A stretch of 60,000 nucleotides of DNA, from positions 98,738,239 to 98,798,238 of the forward strand of contig NC_081413.1 of NCBI RefSeq assembly GCF_030272615.1, written 5' to 3'. Every line of letters starts with the position of its first letter. Position 1 is the first letter of the stretch. This document shows positions 24,649 through 35,995 of the stretch, one piece after another. The translations under genes were made by a program, and so were the position numbers. A model generated the notes under the pieces. That model saw only the letters and a program-made list of their open reading frames with translations, did not search any database and was not told where the DNA came from. The stretch comes from Cryptomeria japonica (lineage: Eukaryota > Streptophyta > Pinopsida > Cupressales > Cupressaceae).

Positions 24649-25224
24649 CATGTACTATATATAGCATGAGATACCAGTGCCATCGACTGCTCCTATAGCA
24701 CCTAGAGATGCAGAGCCCTCAGTAGAGTCTAGAGGATATGAGCCTACTCATGTACACGTATGTGCTACTGAACTTATAATTGAAATCTTTAAAAAAAATT
24801 TAAATATATATATATATATATATATATGAACATGAACTACGTAGAACTCTCACAAACTTGAACATTTTCATCTTGCAGAGTGGATCTTCTCCTCTTCATC
24901 TGTGTGGCTTGAAGAGGAATCTAGATCATATTTAGGGCCTACAGTCGTGTCGTCTTCATTTTAGGGGCTACATTTGTTACATGTTTCATGCAGTTTAGTG
25001 ACATTTGATCATTCCATCCTATGGGACTTATTTATTTTGCGCACTTTGATTATATATTTCATTTTGAGCATGGACTTGATGTACATGTGTACACATTGGG
25101 ACTTGTTTATTTTGTGCGTACACATGGACTTATTTATTTTACGTGTACACTTTGATTATATTTCATGTTGACCACATGTGGACTTGTTGATCATCACACA
25201 TCTAGACTTGATATACATATATGC

Positions 25225-25260
25225 AGTGCTTGTACATGTGATATATATATATATGCATAC

Positions 25261-25309
<49 letters not shown>

Positions 25310-25325
25310 CATATATATATATATG

Positions 25326-25378
<53 letters not shown>

Positions 25379-25430
25379 ATATATATGTATGTATATAAAT
25401 ATGTATGTATGTATGTATGTATGTATGTTT
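25225..25430. repeat. AT / ATGT microsatellite
   Basis: Long (AT)n interrupted by ACAT and GTATGT units, downstream of the + strand gene. Tyr/Ile frames across it are repeat translations, not genes. Confidence 0.92.
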
Positions 25431-25749
25431 TACGTTGGAGTGTTCACTTCTCTAGTACACATACATACATGTGTTTCATGGACATTATATTTATTTATTT
25501 ATAATCATCTCGAGCTATGTAAATTTCATTTATTTTTAATCTAAATCTATATACATGTGTATGTGTACATACATCTCTTGAATATACATGATACTAAAAG
25601 CTTAAATCTATATAAAAAAGTTTAATCCAGGTGCATCTCTTGAATATATAATAATTTAGCTTCATCCACATCTCAAAATAGCAAGTGCAATTGAACACAT
25701 ATACACATGAGCAATTGATATTTATAAAAATAGCACACTTGTACACATG

Positions 25750-25754
<5 letters not shown>

Positions 25755-25817
<63 letters not shown>

Positions 25818-25820
25818 TGT

Positions 25821-25879
<59 letters not shown>
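25755..25879. repeat. TG microsatellite, about 125 bp
   Basis: Nearly pure (TG)n with two TC interruptions. Cys-Val and Thr-His frames on the two strands are artefacts of the repeat. Confidence 0.95.
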
Positions 25880-25880
<1 letters not shown>

Positions 25881-26440
25881 TAAAAAAATAAATCACTTGC
25901 AATTTTGATATTTTTCCAAATAACACATGTGTACACACACAAATGTTGTATGTATTAAAAATTTAATTCAAAACAATTGATAATTTCTAAAATAACCATG
26001 TACATGCACACATATATACATACTAAAAGCTTAAATATGAAAAAGTTTAATCCAGTGCATCTCTTGAATATATAAAATTTAGCTTCATCCATGTATCTGA
26101 AATTTAAAATTTTCAAGATCCACACATCTTAAATCTATATATTAAAGTCTAACTCAATATTCTGAAATCTAAAGTATTATATAAGTTTGATCCAATCTAA
26201 GACATTAAAAGTAGTTTCAAAAGCGATCTAGATAAATTAGATCTCCACAGTTTCAAAAGCGATCTAGAGATTTTAAATTAGATCTCCACAATTAAAAGCT
26301 TGGTTACTAGATGTACCTACATGCACACACAAAAAAATTAATCAGAACTTAATTAGAAATAAACTAGGTCAAATTTAATTAAAAACATAAAAATAAATTA
26401 AATAAGTCATATTTAACCAAAACAATGATGCATACATGTA
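25880..26440. other. AT-rich spacer in the DNA transposon
   Basis: No gene. It contains a short repeated phrase (GAAAAGTTTAATCCAG...CATCTCTTGAATATAT) also present at 25618-25650, and a two-copy GATCTAGA-containing phrase near 26220-26285. Confidence 0.6.
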
Positions 26441-27660
26441 CCAATTAGGACATGGCTTTAGGGGAAATTAATTGATTAGGACATGGCTCGGCTTAAGGGG
26501 ATGGGTGTACAATTGGGATATGTGGCTTAAGGGGATCAAACTAGAAATATGGCATGTACCTTAAAAGAGGATCATTTGAAGTAAATTATAGGACATGGCT
26601 TAAGGGGAAATTAATTGATTAGGACATGACTCGGCTTAAGGGGATGGGTGTACAATTGGGATATGTGGCTTAAGGGGATCATTTGAAGTAAATTATAGGA
26701 CATGGCTTAAGGGGAAATTAATTGATTAGGACATGACTCGGCTTAAGGGGATGGGTTTACAATTGGGATATGTGGCTTAAGGGGATCAAACTAGAAATAT
26801 GACATGTGCCTTAAAAGAGGATCATTTGAAGTAAATTATAGGACAATAATATTTAAACCATCTACATGATCAAATGGTATGTAATAAAAAGAAATTATAA
26901 ATGTACACAATATATACATACATACATTTAACATGTATACATACCTCTTTATTTAAATACTTATTCCATTGTACCATTTGCATCCTCTCTTTTTTCCAAA
27001 GCATCTACAATTGTCTCGTTTCGCATGCCACCAACAACAAAAAACTACTTTAAAGAAAACCTACAACAACAAAAAATAGTTAGATATATATTATAAATCT
27101 AGGATTTAAATCTAGGGGGCTGAATTTAAGTTAAAACTACCTAGACATGTGGCTTAAGGGGAAATTAACTAATTAGGACATATGGCTTAAAATAGGATCA
27201 TTTGAAGTAAATTATAGAACATGGATTTAGGGGAAATTAATTGATTAGGACATGGATCGGATTAATGGGATGGGTGTACAATTGGGACATGTGGCTTAAG
27301 GGGATAAAACTAGAAATAGGACATGTGGCTTAAAACAGGATCACTTGAAGTAAATTATAGGACATGGCTTTAGGGGAAATTAATTGATTAGGACATGGCT
27401 CGGCTTAAGGGTAAATTAATTGATTAGGACATGGCTCAGCTTAAGGGGATGGTTGTACAATAGGGACATGTGGCTTAAGGGGATAAAACTACAAATAGGA
27501 CATGTGGCTTAAAACAGGATCATTTGAAGTAAATTATAGGACATGGCTTTAGGGGAAATTAATTGATTAGGACATGGATCGGCTTAAGAGGAAATTAATT
27601 GATTAGGACATGACTCGCCTTAAGGGGGTGGGTGTAAAATTGGGACATGTGGCTTAAGAG
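26440..27660 (-). repeat. Right CTTAAGGGG array, inverted relative to the left array
   Basis: Repeats of ATGTGGCTTAAGGGG and GGACATGGCTTTAGGGG within a composite unit of roughly 110-180 bp that also contains GAAGTAAATTATAGGACATG (near 26578, 26687, 26828, 27204, 27348 and 27527). The CTTAAGGGG core is the reverse complement of the left-array core. The array is interrupted at about 26840-27110 by a copy of the transposase gene tail. Confidence 0.85.
26845..27020 (-). pseudogene. Duplicated 3' end of the transposase gene
   Basis: About 170 bp closely matches 35885-36062. On the - strand it repeats the C-terminal codons (TIVDALEKRE...GTME then stop, versus TIIDALEKKR...YNGISI) plus downstream flank (TTTAAACCATCTACATGATC). 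It shows that either the gene tail was duplicated within the element or a second partial transposase copy existed here. Confidence 0.8.
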
Positions 27661-27826
27661 GAGCAAAATAATAAGGACAAAAAAAATTAGAATCTAGATG
27701 GAAGTGCAAAATAGTCAAGTTCACATTTTAAATGAATTATGAAAACAGGTATATATATTTAAAAAATAATTTATCATATCAATTTAAATCATTTCAAAAG
27801 ACATACATAATTTTAAAACAAGTATA
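27661..27826. other. Short AT-rich spacer before element F
   Basis: No gene or repeat recognised. It ends with CGTAC (27827-27831), the F target duplicate. Confidence 0.6.
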
Positions 27827-27831
27827 CGTAC

Positions 27832-28937
27832 TATTACTACTTATCAAGTTGCCATTAGTTTTATGTTCAAAGTTATTCTATATACTCTAGTCGGTTATAT
27901 CTACCAAAATATTCAGTCAGTATGAACAATCCAGTCGATTATAGAAGAAAGTAGTCTCAGAGCGAAGTATAAACCGAGTTGTCTACCGAGTATCATTCCA
28001 TGTCTACTGAGCAGCAAAGATCAAGGAACATCTAACCGTTATCACATTGGAAATTGCACTTAAAGATTGTGTATTTTTTTGAGGTCATCTAACCAATGAA
28101 ATATTTTGCATGGTTATTCATTCGATAAAATATATTTGTAAGATCGAAGCAATGAATGGATCACCGACATAAGAGATCTATTTATACAACATGGATTAAG
28201 ATCAGAAATATACATGTAGCATGACAGAAAGGAAGATATCAAAATATATGAAGCAAGACATGTGAAAGCACTAAGTGTTATGACTGTTACAGAGACACAG
28301 AGGTCATCGAGAAGGATATCAAACAACGGTCAAAGAACAAAGTAAACAGAAGGGTTTACCGAGTTCCTATATGGGTTACCAAGGTATGCTATAAGCAAGG
28401 TAATCTTATTCTGAGCACATAGAATCTGCTATAACATTTCAGATGTAAAGTTGAAGATATTTGTAATGATTTTATTGTAATATTTTGAAGTTGTAAGAGA
28501 AACCTTTAAAAGGGTAAAAGACTCTAATCAAGTCTATAAATTGTAAAGCCTCTAACCAGGTGCAACATTTAGATTAAGTGTTGTAAAATCCTTTAGCAAG
28601 GTAGATCTAACAGATCTTCATACTCCTAACAGGATAAGCTATCATAAATAGTTAATGATGTAGCTCTAACCGAGCAACCTTTATTATTGCAGTAGTGAAG
28701 TTGTGGGTGCCATCCCCACCGCAGTTTTTCTCTCTAACCAAGAGTTTCTGTGTAACCAAAATATATGTGTTATGGAGTGAATCATGTATGATTGTTATCT
28801 ATTTGTTGTAGCTTTATATTATGTTACTGCACTATTCAGTTCATGCATAACAGTAAAGTTATTATTGAAGAAAAGTTTTGGAGTACTGATTCACCCCTCC
28901 CCTCTTAGTACATTAGCTTTCCATATTGGGCCTAACA
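27832..28937 (+). repeat. F 5' LTR (1106 bp)
   Basis: Starts TATTACTACTT (mutated TG) and ends GGGCCTAACA. Near 28700-28740 it carries GTGGGTGCCATCCCCACCGC followed by a T-rich run, the LTR module seen in the other families here. Confidence 0.92.
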
Positions 28938-28939
28938 AT

Positions 28940-28951
28940 TGGTATCAGAGC
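28940..28951 (+). other. F primer binding site (tRNA-iMet)
   Basis: TGGTATCAGAGC two bases after the LTR end. Confidence 0.93.
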
Positions 28952-28999
28952 TTCAATCTTGGAAAAGGGTTTAACTACCTAAAGAGAAATATCTTATCA

Positions 29000-30307
29000 A
29001 TGGAAGGCTATAAACAATCTTAGAGGATTGTGTATCTACAAGAAGAGTTAGGTCATGCTAATCAAGTGATTGCAGACATGCAAAGACAAATGCAAAAATC
29101 TCTGAAAGTGAGAAGAAGATTATCTGATGATTTGCAGGACTCTCAAGAGTTAGTGGAACAAATTGAGACATCATCTGAGAACAGTATGTCTAAAGAAACT
29201 GAAGAATTGATTGGAGCATTGAAAGAACATGAACATTTCACCACACAGATGACTGAAAATTTTGATGCATTGAGGACTACCGAGGATAAGGTAAGAGATC
29301 TAGAAAGGGAGAAACAACAACTTGAAGTCTTAGTATCTGATAAGAATGATGAAATCACAAGGTTGACTGGAATTCAACAAAACCTATCAGATCAACTAGG
29401 TTATGCACATCATGAAGCAACTCTGAAAGATGATGAGAATCAAGCATTGAAACTTGAAGTATCAAGGTTGACCAATGAACTTGAAACAGAGAAGAAATCC
29501 AAAGAAACACTAAAGAAGAGTTATGAAGCATCAAAGATGTTGGATGAGCAACTGAATACAAGAAGACCCAACAAAGATGCAGGACTCGGTTACAAAGGAA
29601 AAGACTCTACCAAGAAGGGAATTCATACTACCAAGAGAGGAGAATCATCAAAGCAAGCTGGAATCAAGAAGAACATCAAAAGAAAGAAGCCTATTTGCAA
29701 CTACTATGGAAATCAAGGTCATACTGCCAACATATGCCAAATCAGAAAAGGTAAGCAACCAAATGTCACTAAATCCAATGGTTATTGTCACAACTGCAAT
29801 AGATATGGTCACACATCTAATCAATGTAGGACAAAGTCTATTAACAATTATCAGAAGGCAAAATACAAAGGGTTTTGTAAAAACTGCAATAGATATGGAC
29901 ATAGTACCGAGAAGTGTTGGTTTAAGCAAAAGAACTATATGTGGTCTACACACCGAGCAAATGCTAGAGGTTACTGAACTCACACAAATCCTTACCGACA
30001 ATATTCTGTAGTACCATGGGATTACAATACAAGGATATGGTGTGAATGTTGTGGAAGATATGGACATATAAGTGCCAACTATTTTATAAGGTTTGGGATG
30101 AACAATCGAAGATCATGGAGAAATCCTGGTATGGCATGTTTTCATTGTCACAAAGTTGGACACTTGGCTAGAGATTGTAGAGATCAACCTAAAAAAGACA
30201 CTAAGGAAATAAAAGACAAATTACAGATGATTTGGAAAAAGAAGGAAATTGTGTCAAATGAACAAAGCACCTTACCTACCGAGTTAGGTGCACCTATTCC
30301 AAATTAA
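29000..30307 (+). pseudogene. F gag: coiled coil plus five zinc knuckles
   Basis: A frame from ATG at 29000 to TAA at 30307 (about 436 codons) is interrupted only by a TAG at 29021 and a TGA at 29975. Roughly residues 10-180 are a charged heptad-type coiled coil (for example LEREKQQLEVLVSDKNDEI). Residues 185-230 are Lys-rich. Five CCHC-type knuckles follow: CNYYGNQGHTANIC, CHNCNRYGHTSNQC, CKNCNRYGHSTEKC, CECCGRYGHISANY and CFHCHKVGHLARDC. The first lacks the second Cys and the fourth lacks the last Cys; the other three are intact. No capsid domain of the usual retroelement type is visible. Likely an RNA-binding, self-assembling particle protein. Homologous in plan to the D gag at 7740-8928. 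Confidence 0.75.
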
Positions 30308-30860
30308 TCGATAAAGGTATGAAGGGGCTGCATTCTCTCAAGGTTAAATCTTAACAGTTCCTATTCTATTATGTACTTAATTCAAAATCTGCATAGTTAA
30401 AGATGTATTAGTAAGTTTGAAATTATATCAAAGTCTTTTGGAGCACTATACAGGAAACCTATCAAGTCGGTGAATATAGGAAACCTGTCAAGTCGGTAAA
30501 AGAAGGAAGTTTGGTTACTCGGTTCAAGCGGAAAAAGGAAAGAAAGTTTAGTGGAACAGAGTGCATTTAATGTTTTTGACATAACCCACACGAAGCCCGA
30601 TAAGGCATATTATGTATTTAAAGCATTTACACGTTCATTTTTACTCACCAAGTTTTTGAGAGAGCAGAGCAAAGCGATTCAAAGGCGATCAAACCTCCTA
30701 CAAAGAAAATTCAAGGTATTTACATCAATCTCAACACATTGTTAAGTTGGTTTACCGATCTTATCAAGTTGCTATTATCTGCTAAGTGTGAAGCATCTAT
30801 CGTTTTGAAATCCTGAAACCCTAAGGATCTTTAGTTAGTTTTTTTATCTGAAATCTACAA
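30308..30860 (+). other. F inter-ORF spacer
   Basis: About 550 bp with no convincing frame between gag and ORF2. It could carry signals for ORF2 expression, such as a splice acceptor or internal promoter; none is provable by eye. Confidence 0.5.
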
Positions 30861-33800
30861 ATGGAACCTAAGATCCAAGATCCCATTGTTGTCAAAAATG
30901 TTGAAAATCCCTCACTAATATACTCTTTGACTCCCAAAGTTGCATCTGAACCGGATGACAAAACCGCATTTTCACTCATCCCGGATAGAGTTTTATTAGT
31001 CGAGGATGTGAGATTCTTCACCAAATGTCGTGTTGAAGAACTCGGTCATGTTGAAATCAAAGACACCTATGATGAATTATGCACATATGGTAAATAGAAT
31101 AGCAAGTATGAGCACATTAAGATCAAGGGATTAACTAAAGCCCTAACCTATCCCTATGTGTTCAAACCCCAGTGGGTCAAGTTTGTTCTAAGCAGAGTTC
31201 ACAATGATTGCATGTGGCTAGAAGAGCAACCATTTAAGATTACCAAGGAAATCATTCATCTGATTACCGATTACCCTATTTATGATCATGCTCGAGCCCA
31301 AAAGATGATATCACAGAAGGAATTGATCAGTTTAACCGGAGTGGAATTAGATTGCAGACGATTGAAATTGAACAATGTCACTGATGAAGAACTAAAATTT
31401 GCCATTAGAGTAATAGGTTACTGTTTCTTCCAATCAGCAAGGGAAAATAGTGTACCTTGTGCAATAGTAGACCTAGCATACAAAATTGTGAAAAAGGGAA
31501 TGAAAATTGATCTTTGTGAGGTGTTGTTGAAAAACCTGTTTGAGAATCTGAACACCATCAGGAAGCCGAAGAAGAACAACTTGGAAAATACACTAAAGTT
31601 TGGATGACTACTTGTATGCATGTTTTTCTATTTTGAAAAATTCTTTCCATCAGTCAGTAAAGTTGTTTGGGAACTACACCGACCAATCACCCATCAGATC
31701 AATGACTTCATTAAGAAGTTAGGTGATAATTTCAATGATATTATGGATGATTACTTTAGTAAGTTCCAAGAGAAAATGCATAACAGATATAGAATTCCAC
31801 CCCAGCTACTGTAGAAATACAAAAATGACATATGTTTTGAAGTAGACACTGATTACTGTTATGTAAATGTTGTGGAAACGAGAACTCAATCTTTGTCACT
31901 GATGGGTTACGAGATTGATTTTGACATCACACAACAGCAAATTGATGCATTTCTTACATTTCCAAGACATGCTACCGAGTTGAGGTATGGAACCTATGAA
32001 GAAGTGAAGGAAAAAGTAAAAATGAGCATTGTAGTACCCAAAGCTACAAGAAAGGCAACAAAGATGATAAAGGCATTATCAGAGAAATTCAGAGAAGACT
32101 CTTCCTCCACACCTGTCAAAGGCACTTTAGCCATTACCGAAGAGGAATCTGAAGCCCAAGAGGCAGCTATAACATTGAGCACTGAATTGCCTAAGGGAAA
32201 AGTGTTGAAAAGAAAGAAACAAGACACATCAAAGGCCTCACTGAGTCCACCAGCAAAGCGACCTAACACTAGAGCATCTATAGCTTCACTGAGTAAGAAA
32301 GAAAAGAGTGTTACTATTCCTAAGGTAACAAAAACCTACAAGAAATTTACTCAAAAACTCATTTTGGCAAAAGAGTCTAGTGACACCGAATCTGAGGATG
32401 CAAGCAAATTTCAGATTGTCAAGAGCAAGAAGGTAAATGTACATAGTGTTGAAAATTTTTGTGCTAATCTGAAAGAATGTGGTGGATTTGGAGGATTTAG
32501 ATATGTTAAGTATGAAACCAGGAATAATGATGAAAAGAGACAAATTGAAGAAGCTGTCATCTGCACACTTCTAAAATTTTGGTTGGCTCCATTAGAACTA
32601 TCTAAGTCACTTCCAAAGGAATTATATTTACATATTGACAATAGGTGGAAGTATGCAATGGACTCAGAGAAACAAACCAGAGAAAGAAGTCTGGTACATC
32701 TCTTTCCTGACATGTCAGTAGCTGAAATAAAGGAAAATCTAACAACCTACAACTCAAACTTTCTCATCAAACAAAGAGCCTTAAAACTGATGAATGGGCT
32801 ATATATTGAAGTAGAAAATGAGACAAAAACACAGTGGTAGGAAATCTTTGAAATCAAGGATGCTAGTGAGCAAGCTACAGTTGAAATTGTTGATCTCACC
32901 GAGCAAGATCCTGATGTTACAAAGCGAGACCCTGCTACACCATTCAAATAGATGAAGATATCATGGATATAGAGGCACCAAAATAGGAAATGATAGAAGG
33001 CAATGCATATGCAAAAATTGTATCTAGTGAATTAGTCTTGGAACAAGTTCAGCCTTATCCACCAGTCAATCAACCTGTCTAAACTGAAACCCCTCAGGAT
33101 ATGGATCAAGGCACCGAAGGTCACAAGTTTATAGCAGGAGAAGGTACTACTCAAGAACAGATGTCTCATGCACCATCTAGCACTGAAAATATTGAAACTG
33201 AGACACCAGGTACCGAGACACCAAAGGACTCTACAAAGGCTAAAGAAACTGACCAAAGTGTTGCCTCTACCGAGCAACCTACCGAGGGTCATCAAACCTC
33301 ACAAGCCATCATCTTAGTTCCATCGGTGAAAGTTAAAGAAAAGAAAATGAAAAAGCATAGTTTTAAAGTTGATTTGTCAAAACCAATAGTGTTGCCCAAT
33401 GTAGACATATCAAAATTAAAGGGGCAAGCACTCATTGATTTCGGTGAACTATGCAAAGCAAAGGCCGAACAAGAGAAGCAAATGGCCATTCAAAAGAAAA
33501 ATAAAGTACTTCAGAAGGTGAAAGCACTCTTAATAGATATGCTACTTGAAGCTACAGTGTCAATAGATGCAGCCATCCACATTCAACTAGATGAATTCCT
33601 AACAAAGATAGAGACATCTGGAGTAGATGCATCGGAATATTTGAGCAAGCTAAAAGACAAAGAGCTCACTGCAAAAATGATAGAAGAGGTACAGAAAGCT
33701 ATATCTATTGGTAAAGTTAAACTTGTCAAATTCATTGCTGAGTTGACTCCTCAACTCAAGCACATTCATTATTTATTTCAAAAACTCTGTACATTTTCTT

Positions 33801-34222
33801 TATTCATTAAAGACATCAAAAATAAAATAGAAGCAATTGAGAAAGAGATCACCGATCTCTCAAATAAGTTGACCACAGAGCCAAATTCAGTTCAAAATTT
33901 CTGTACAAAGCTACAATAGATCATGGCTCAACAATTGGACCTCATAAATGAAGAACACAAAATCAGAATGGACATAATGACACTTCAAACATTATTCCTT
34001 CCTCATCTTTCATCCGTCCAAGAACAGATCAACCAAGCCACATACTTGTCTACTACACCAGAGGGAAGCACTCTAGATGGCTTAATATCGTTATTGGTTG
34101 ATATTCAAGCGCAGAATTCTTTAATGGACAGTGTAAAGGATGCATTCTCTATCACTCTCACCGAAGCACGGACCAAGTACAAATCCATTTTTGACCAATT
34201 GCCACCACCGAATGGTAATTAA
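30861..34222 (+). pseudogene. F ORF2: long protein of unknown function
   Basis: From ATG at 30861 one frame runs to about 32940, crossing stops at 31095 (TAG), 31605 (TGA), 31812 (TAG) and 32838 (TAG). A frameshift near 32950 moves it into a second frame that ends at 34222, with stops near 32983, 33080 and 33917. It totals roughly 1,100 codons. N-terminal part: PQWVKFVLSRVHNDCMWLEE, KITKEIIHLITDYP and LISLTGVELDCRRL. Middle: basic, KKRKK/Ser-Pro-rich. C-terminal part: acidic, Thr/Glu-rich, then helical (LSKLKDKELTAKMIEEVQKA). No DxD, YxDD, DSG or HHCC motif is seen. The N-terminal third is conserved in D (6724-7394). Possibly related to 'putative plant transposon protein' domains; function unknown. 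Confidence 0.7.
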
Positions 34223-34594
34223 TTCTTGATGTTTGTCAAAAAGGGGGAGTGATAATACAGTATTAAGGGAGTGATATAGTATTCAAAGCATCAAACAAAA
34301 GGAGTGTACTATACAGGGGGAGTATACCGAGTAGAGTGAGCAAAGTATCCAAGTGCAGTGAACCGAGCAGTGAACAGAACAGTAAGCAAAGAACAAGTGC
34401 AGCACACTGAACATTGATCATCGAACATGCAAAATCAGAAGTTTTGTACAATATATCAATAAGGGGAGTATATCTAGATTTACTATTTCATTGACTATTG
34501 TATATACTGTCAATATAGTCAAAATTTGCAAGTATATAGATTATTGAGTTATAACTTTGAAAGTAGTTTTTGTCAAACATCTCAACTAATATCA
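34223..34594 (+). other. F 3' untranslated region with extra purine tracts
   Basis: No gene. It contains several PPT-like runs (AAAAAGGGGGAG near 34240, CAGGGGGAG near 34315, AAGGGGAG near 34462). The phrase TTTGTCAAA occurs both at about 34231 and at about 34571 before purine tracts, suggesting an internal duplication of the plus-strand priming region. Confidence 0.65.
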
Positions 34595-34606
34595 AAAGGG
34601 GAGATT
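34595..34606 (+). other. F polypurine tract
   Basis: AAAAGGGGAGAT immediately before the 3' LTR start TGTTACTACTT. Confidence 0.88.
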
Positions 34607-35796
34607 GTTACTACTTATCAAGTTGCCATTATTTTTATGTTCAAAGTTATTCTATATACTCTAGTCAGTTATATCTACCAAAATATTCAATCAGTATGAA
34701 CAATCCAGTTGGTTATAGAAGAAAGTAGTCTCAGAGCGTAGTATACACCGAGCTGTCTACCGAGTATCATTCCATGTCTCCTTAGTAGCAAAGATGACAC
34801 ACCAAGTTGATGTACACCGAGTGAAATGTGTTACCAGATTCATTGAACCTGGACATACATATGGAAAAATGTTACAAGATCAAGGAACATCTAACCGTTA
34901 TCACATTGGAAATTGCACTTAAAGATTGTGTATTTTTTTGAGGTCATCTAACCAATGAAATATTTTGCATGGTTATTCATTCGATAAAATATATTTGTAA
35001 GATCGAAGCAATGAATGGATCACCGACATAAGAGATCTATTTATATAACATGGATTAAGATCAGAAATATACATGTAGCATGACAGAAAGGAAGATATCA
35101 AAATATATGAAGCAAGACATGTGAAAGCACTAAGTGTTATGACTGTTACAGAGACATGGAGGTCATCGAGAAGGATTTCAGAGAACAGTCAAAGAACAAA
35201 GTAAACAGAAGGGTTTACCGAGTTACTATATGGGTTACCAAGGTATGCTATAAGCAAGGTAATCTTATTTTGAGCACATAGAATCTGCTATAACATTTCA
35301 GATGTAAAGTTGCAGATATTTGTAATGATTTTATTGTAATATTTTGAAGTTGTAAGAGAAACCTTTAATAGGGTAAAAGACTCTAATCAAGTCTATAAAT
35401 TGTAAAGCCTCTAACCAGGTGCAGCATTTAGATTAAGTGTTGTAAAATCCTTTAGCAAGGTAGATCTAACAGATCTTCATACTCCTAATAGGGTAAGCTA
35501 TCAAAAATAGCTAATCATGTAGCTCTAACCGAGCAACCTTTATTATTGCAGTAGTGAAGTTGTGGGTGCCATCCCCATCGCGGTTTTTCTCTCTAACCAA
35601 GAGTTTCTGCGTAACCAAAATATATGTGTTATGGAGTAAATCATGTATGATTGTTATCTATTTGTTTTAGCTTTATATTATGTTACTGCACTATTCAGTT
35701 TATGCATAATAGTAAAGTTATTATTGAAGAAAAGTTTTGGAGTATTGATTCACCCCTCCCCTCTCAGTACATTAGCTTTCCATATTGGGCCTAACA
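34607..35796 (+). repeat. F 3' LTR (1190 bp)
   Basis: Canonical TGTTACTAC...CCTAACA. It carries an 84-bp segment (about 34795-34880) missing from the 5' LTR. Confidence 0.92.
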
Positions 35797-35801
35797 CGTA
35801 C

Positions 35802-35995
35802 CTCTATATATTAAATATTTATTCCATTACATGTAACACAATTGTGTAAGAGCTCTCAATAAGGGGATGGACATATATATATCAAACAATAGTATTTAAA
35901 CCATCTACATGATCAAATGATATGTAATAAAAAGAAATTATATATGTACACAATATATACATACATACATTTAACATGTATACATATCTCCTTAT
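35802..35995. other. 3' flank of the transposase gene
   Basis: AT-rich sequence resuming the DNA transposon after F. The part from 35885 is duplicated at 26845. No gene. Confidence 0.6.

Larger units (their letters stand above)
22750..24935 (+). pseudogene. Spliced gene of the DNA transposon, unknown product, 5' part damaged
   Basis: The 3' part reads as a proper gene. Exons at 23941-24051, 24226-24321, 24469-24543, 24665-24757 and 24879-24935 have GT-AG borders, lengths of 111, 96, 75, 93 and 57 (all multiples of 3), one continuous open frame and a TAG at the end. The preceding exon ends in phase at 23821. Its 5' part starts with a long proline tract (about 22790-22860, frame GAPPPP...) followed by FRAIIDENFFFIQGNFNEIL and runs to 23221 with one TGA at about 23040. 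A second frame follows, 23245-23742 with one TAG at 23434, then a frameshift in a T-run near 23637. The start codon is unclear. The product is acidic and Pro/Ser-rich and I do not recognise it. By position it could be a second transposon protein, analogous to the accessory protein of plant CACTA elements, or a captured host gene. Confidence 0.65.
27832..35796 (+). mobile_element. LTR retrotransposon F: gag plus long unknown ORF2, no pol
   Basis: The LTRs 27832-28937 (1106 bp) and 34607-35796 (1190 bp) are direct repeats, flanked by CGTAC duplicates at 27827-27831 and 35797-35801. The primer site TGGTATCAGAGC is at 28940 and the purine tract AAAAGGGGAGA precedes the 3' LTR. The left LTR starts TA instead of TG and lacks 84 bp kept in the right one. 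The interior (5.7 kb) holds a coiled-coil/zinc-knuckle gag and a reading frame of about 1,100 codons with no protease, integrase, RT or RNase H motif. The complete ends mean the lack of pol is not truncation. It is inserted in the DNA transposon between the right array and the transposase gene. Confidence 0.93.

Noticed and set aside
25165-25544. Overlapping Tyr/Ile-rich open frames
   Set aside because: They are translations of an (AT)n/(ATGT)n microsatellite and are open in several frames.
25594-25938. Open frames rich in Thr-His and Cys-Val on opposite strands
   Set aside because: They are translations of the (TG)n microsatellite at 25755-25879.
19781-27660. CRISPR-like array or telomere-type satellite
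   Set aside because: Unit lengths vary, units are contiguous rather than repeat-spacer, the motif CCCCTTAAG is not the plant telomere repeat, and the arrays lie wholly inside a DNA transposon.
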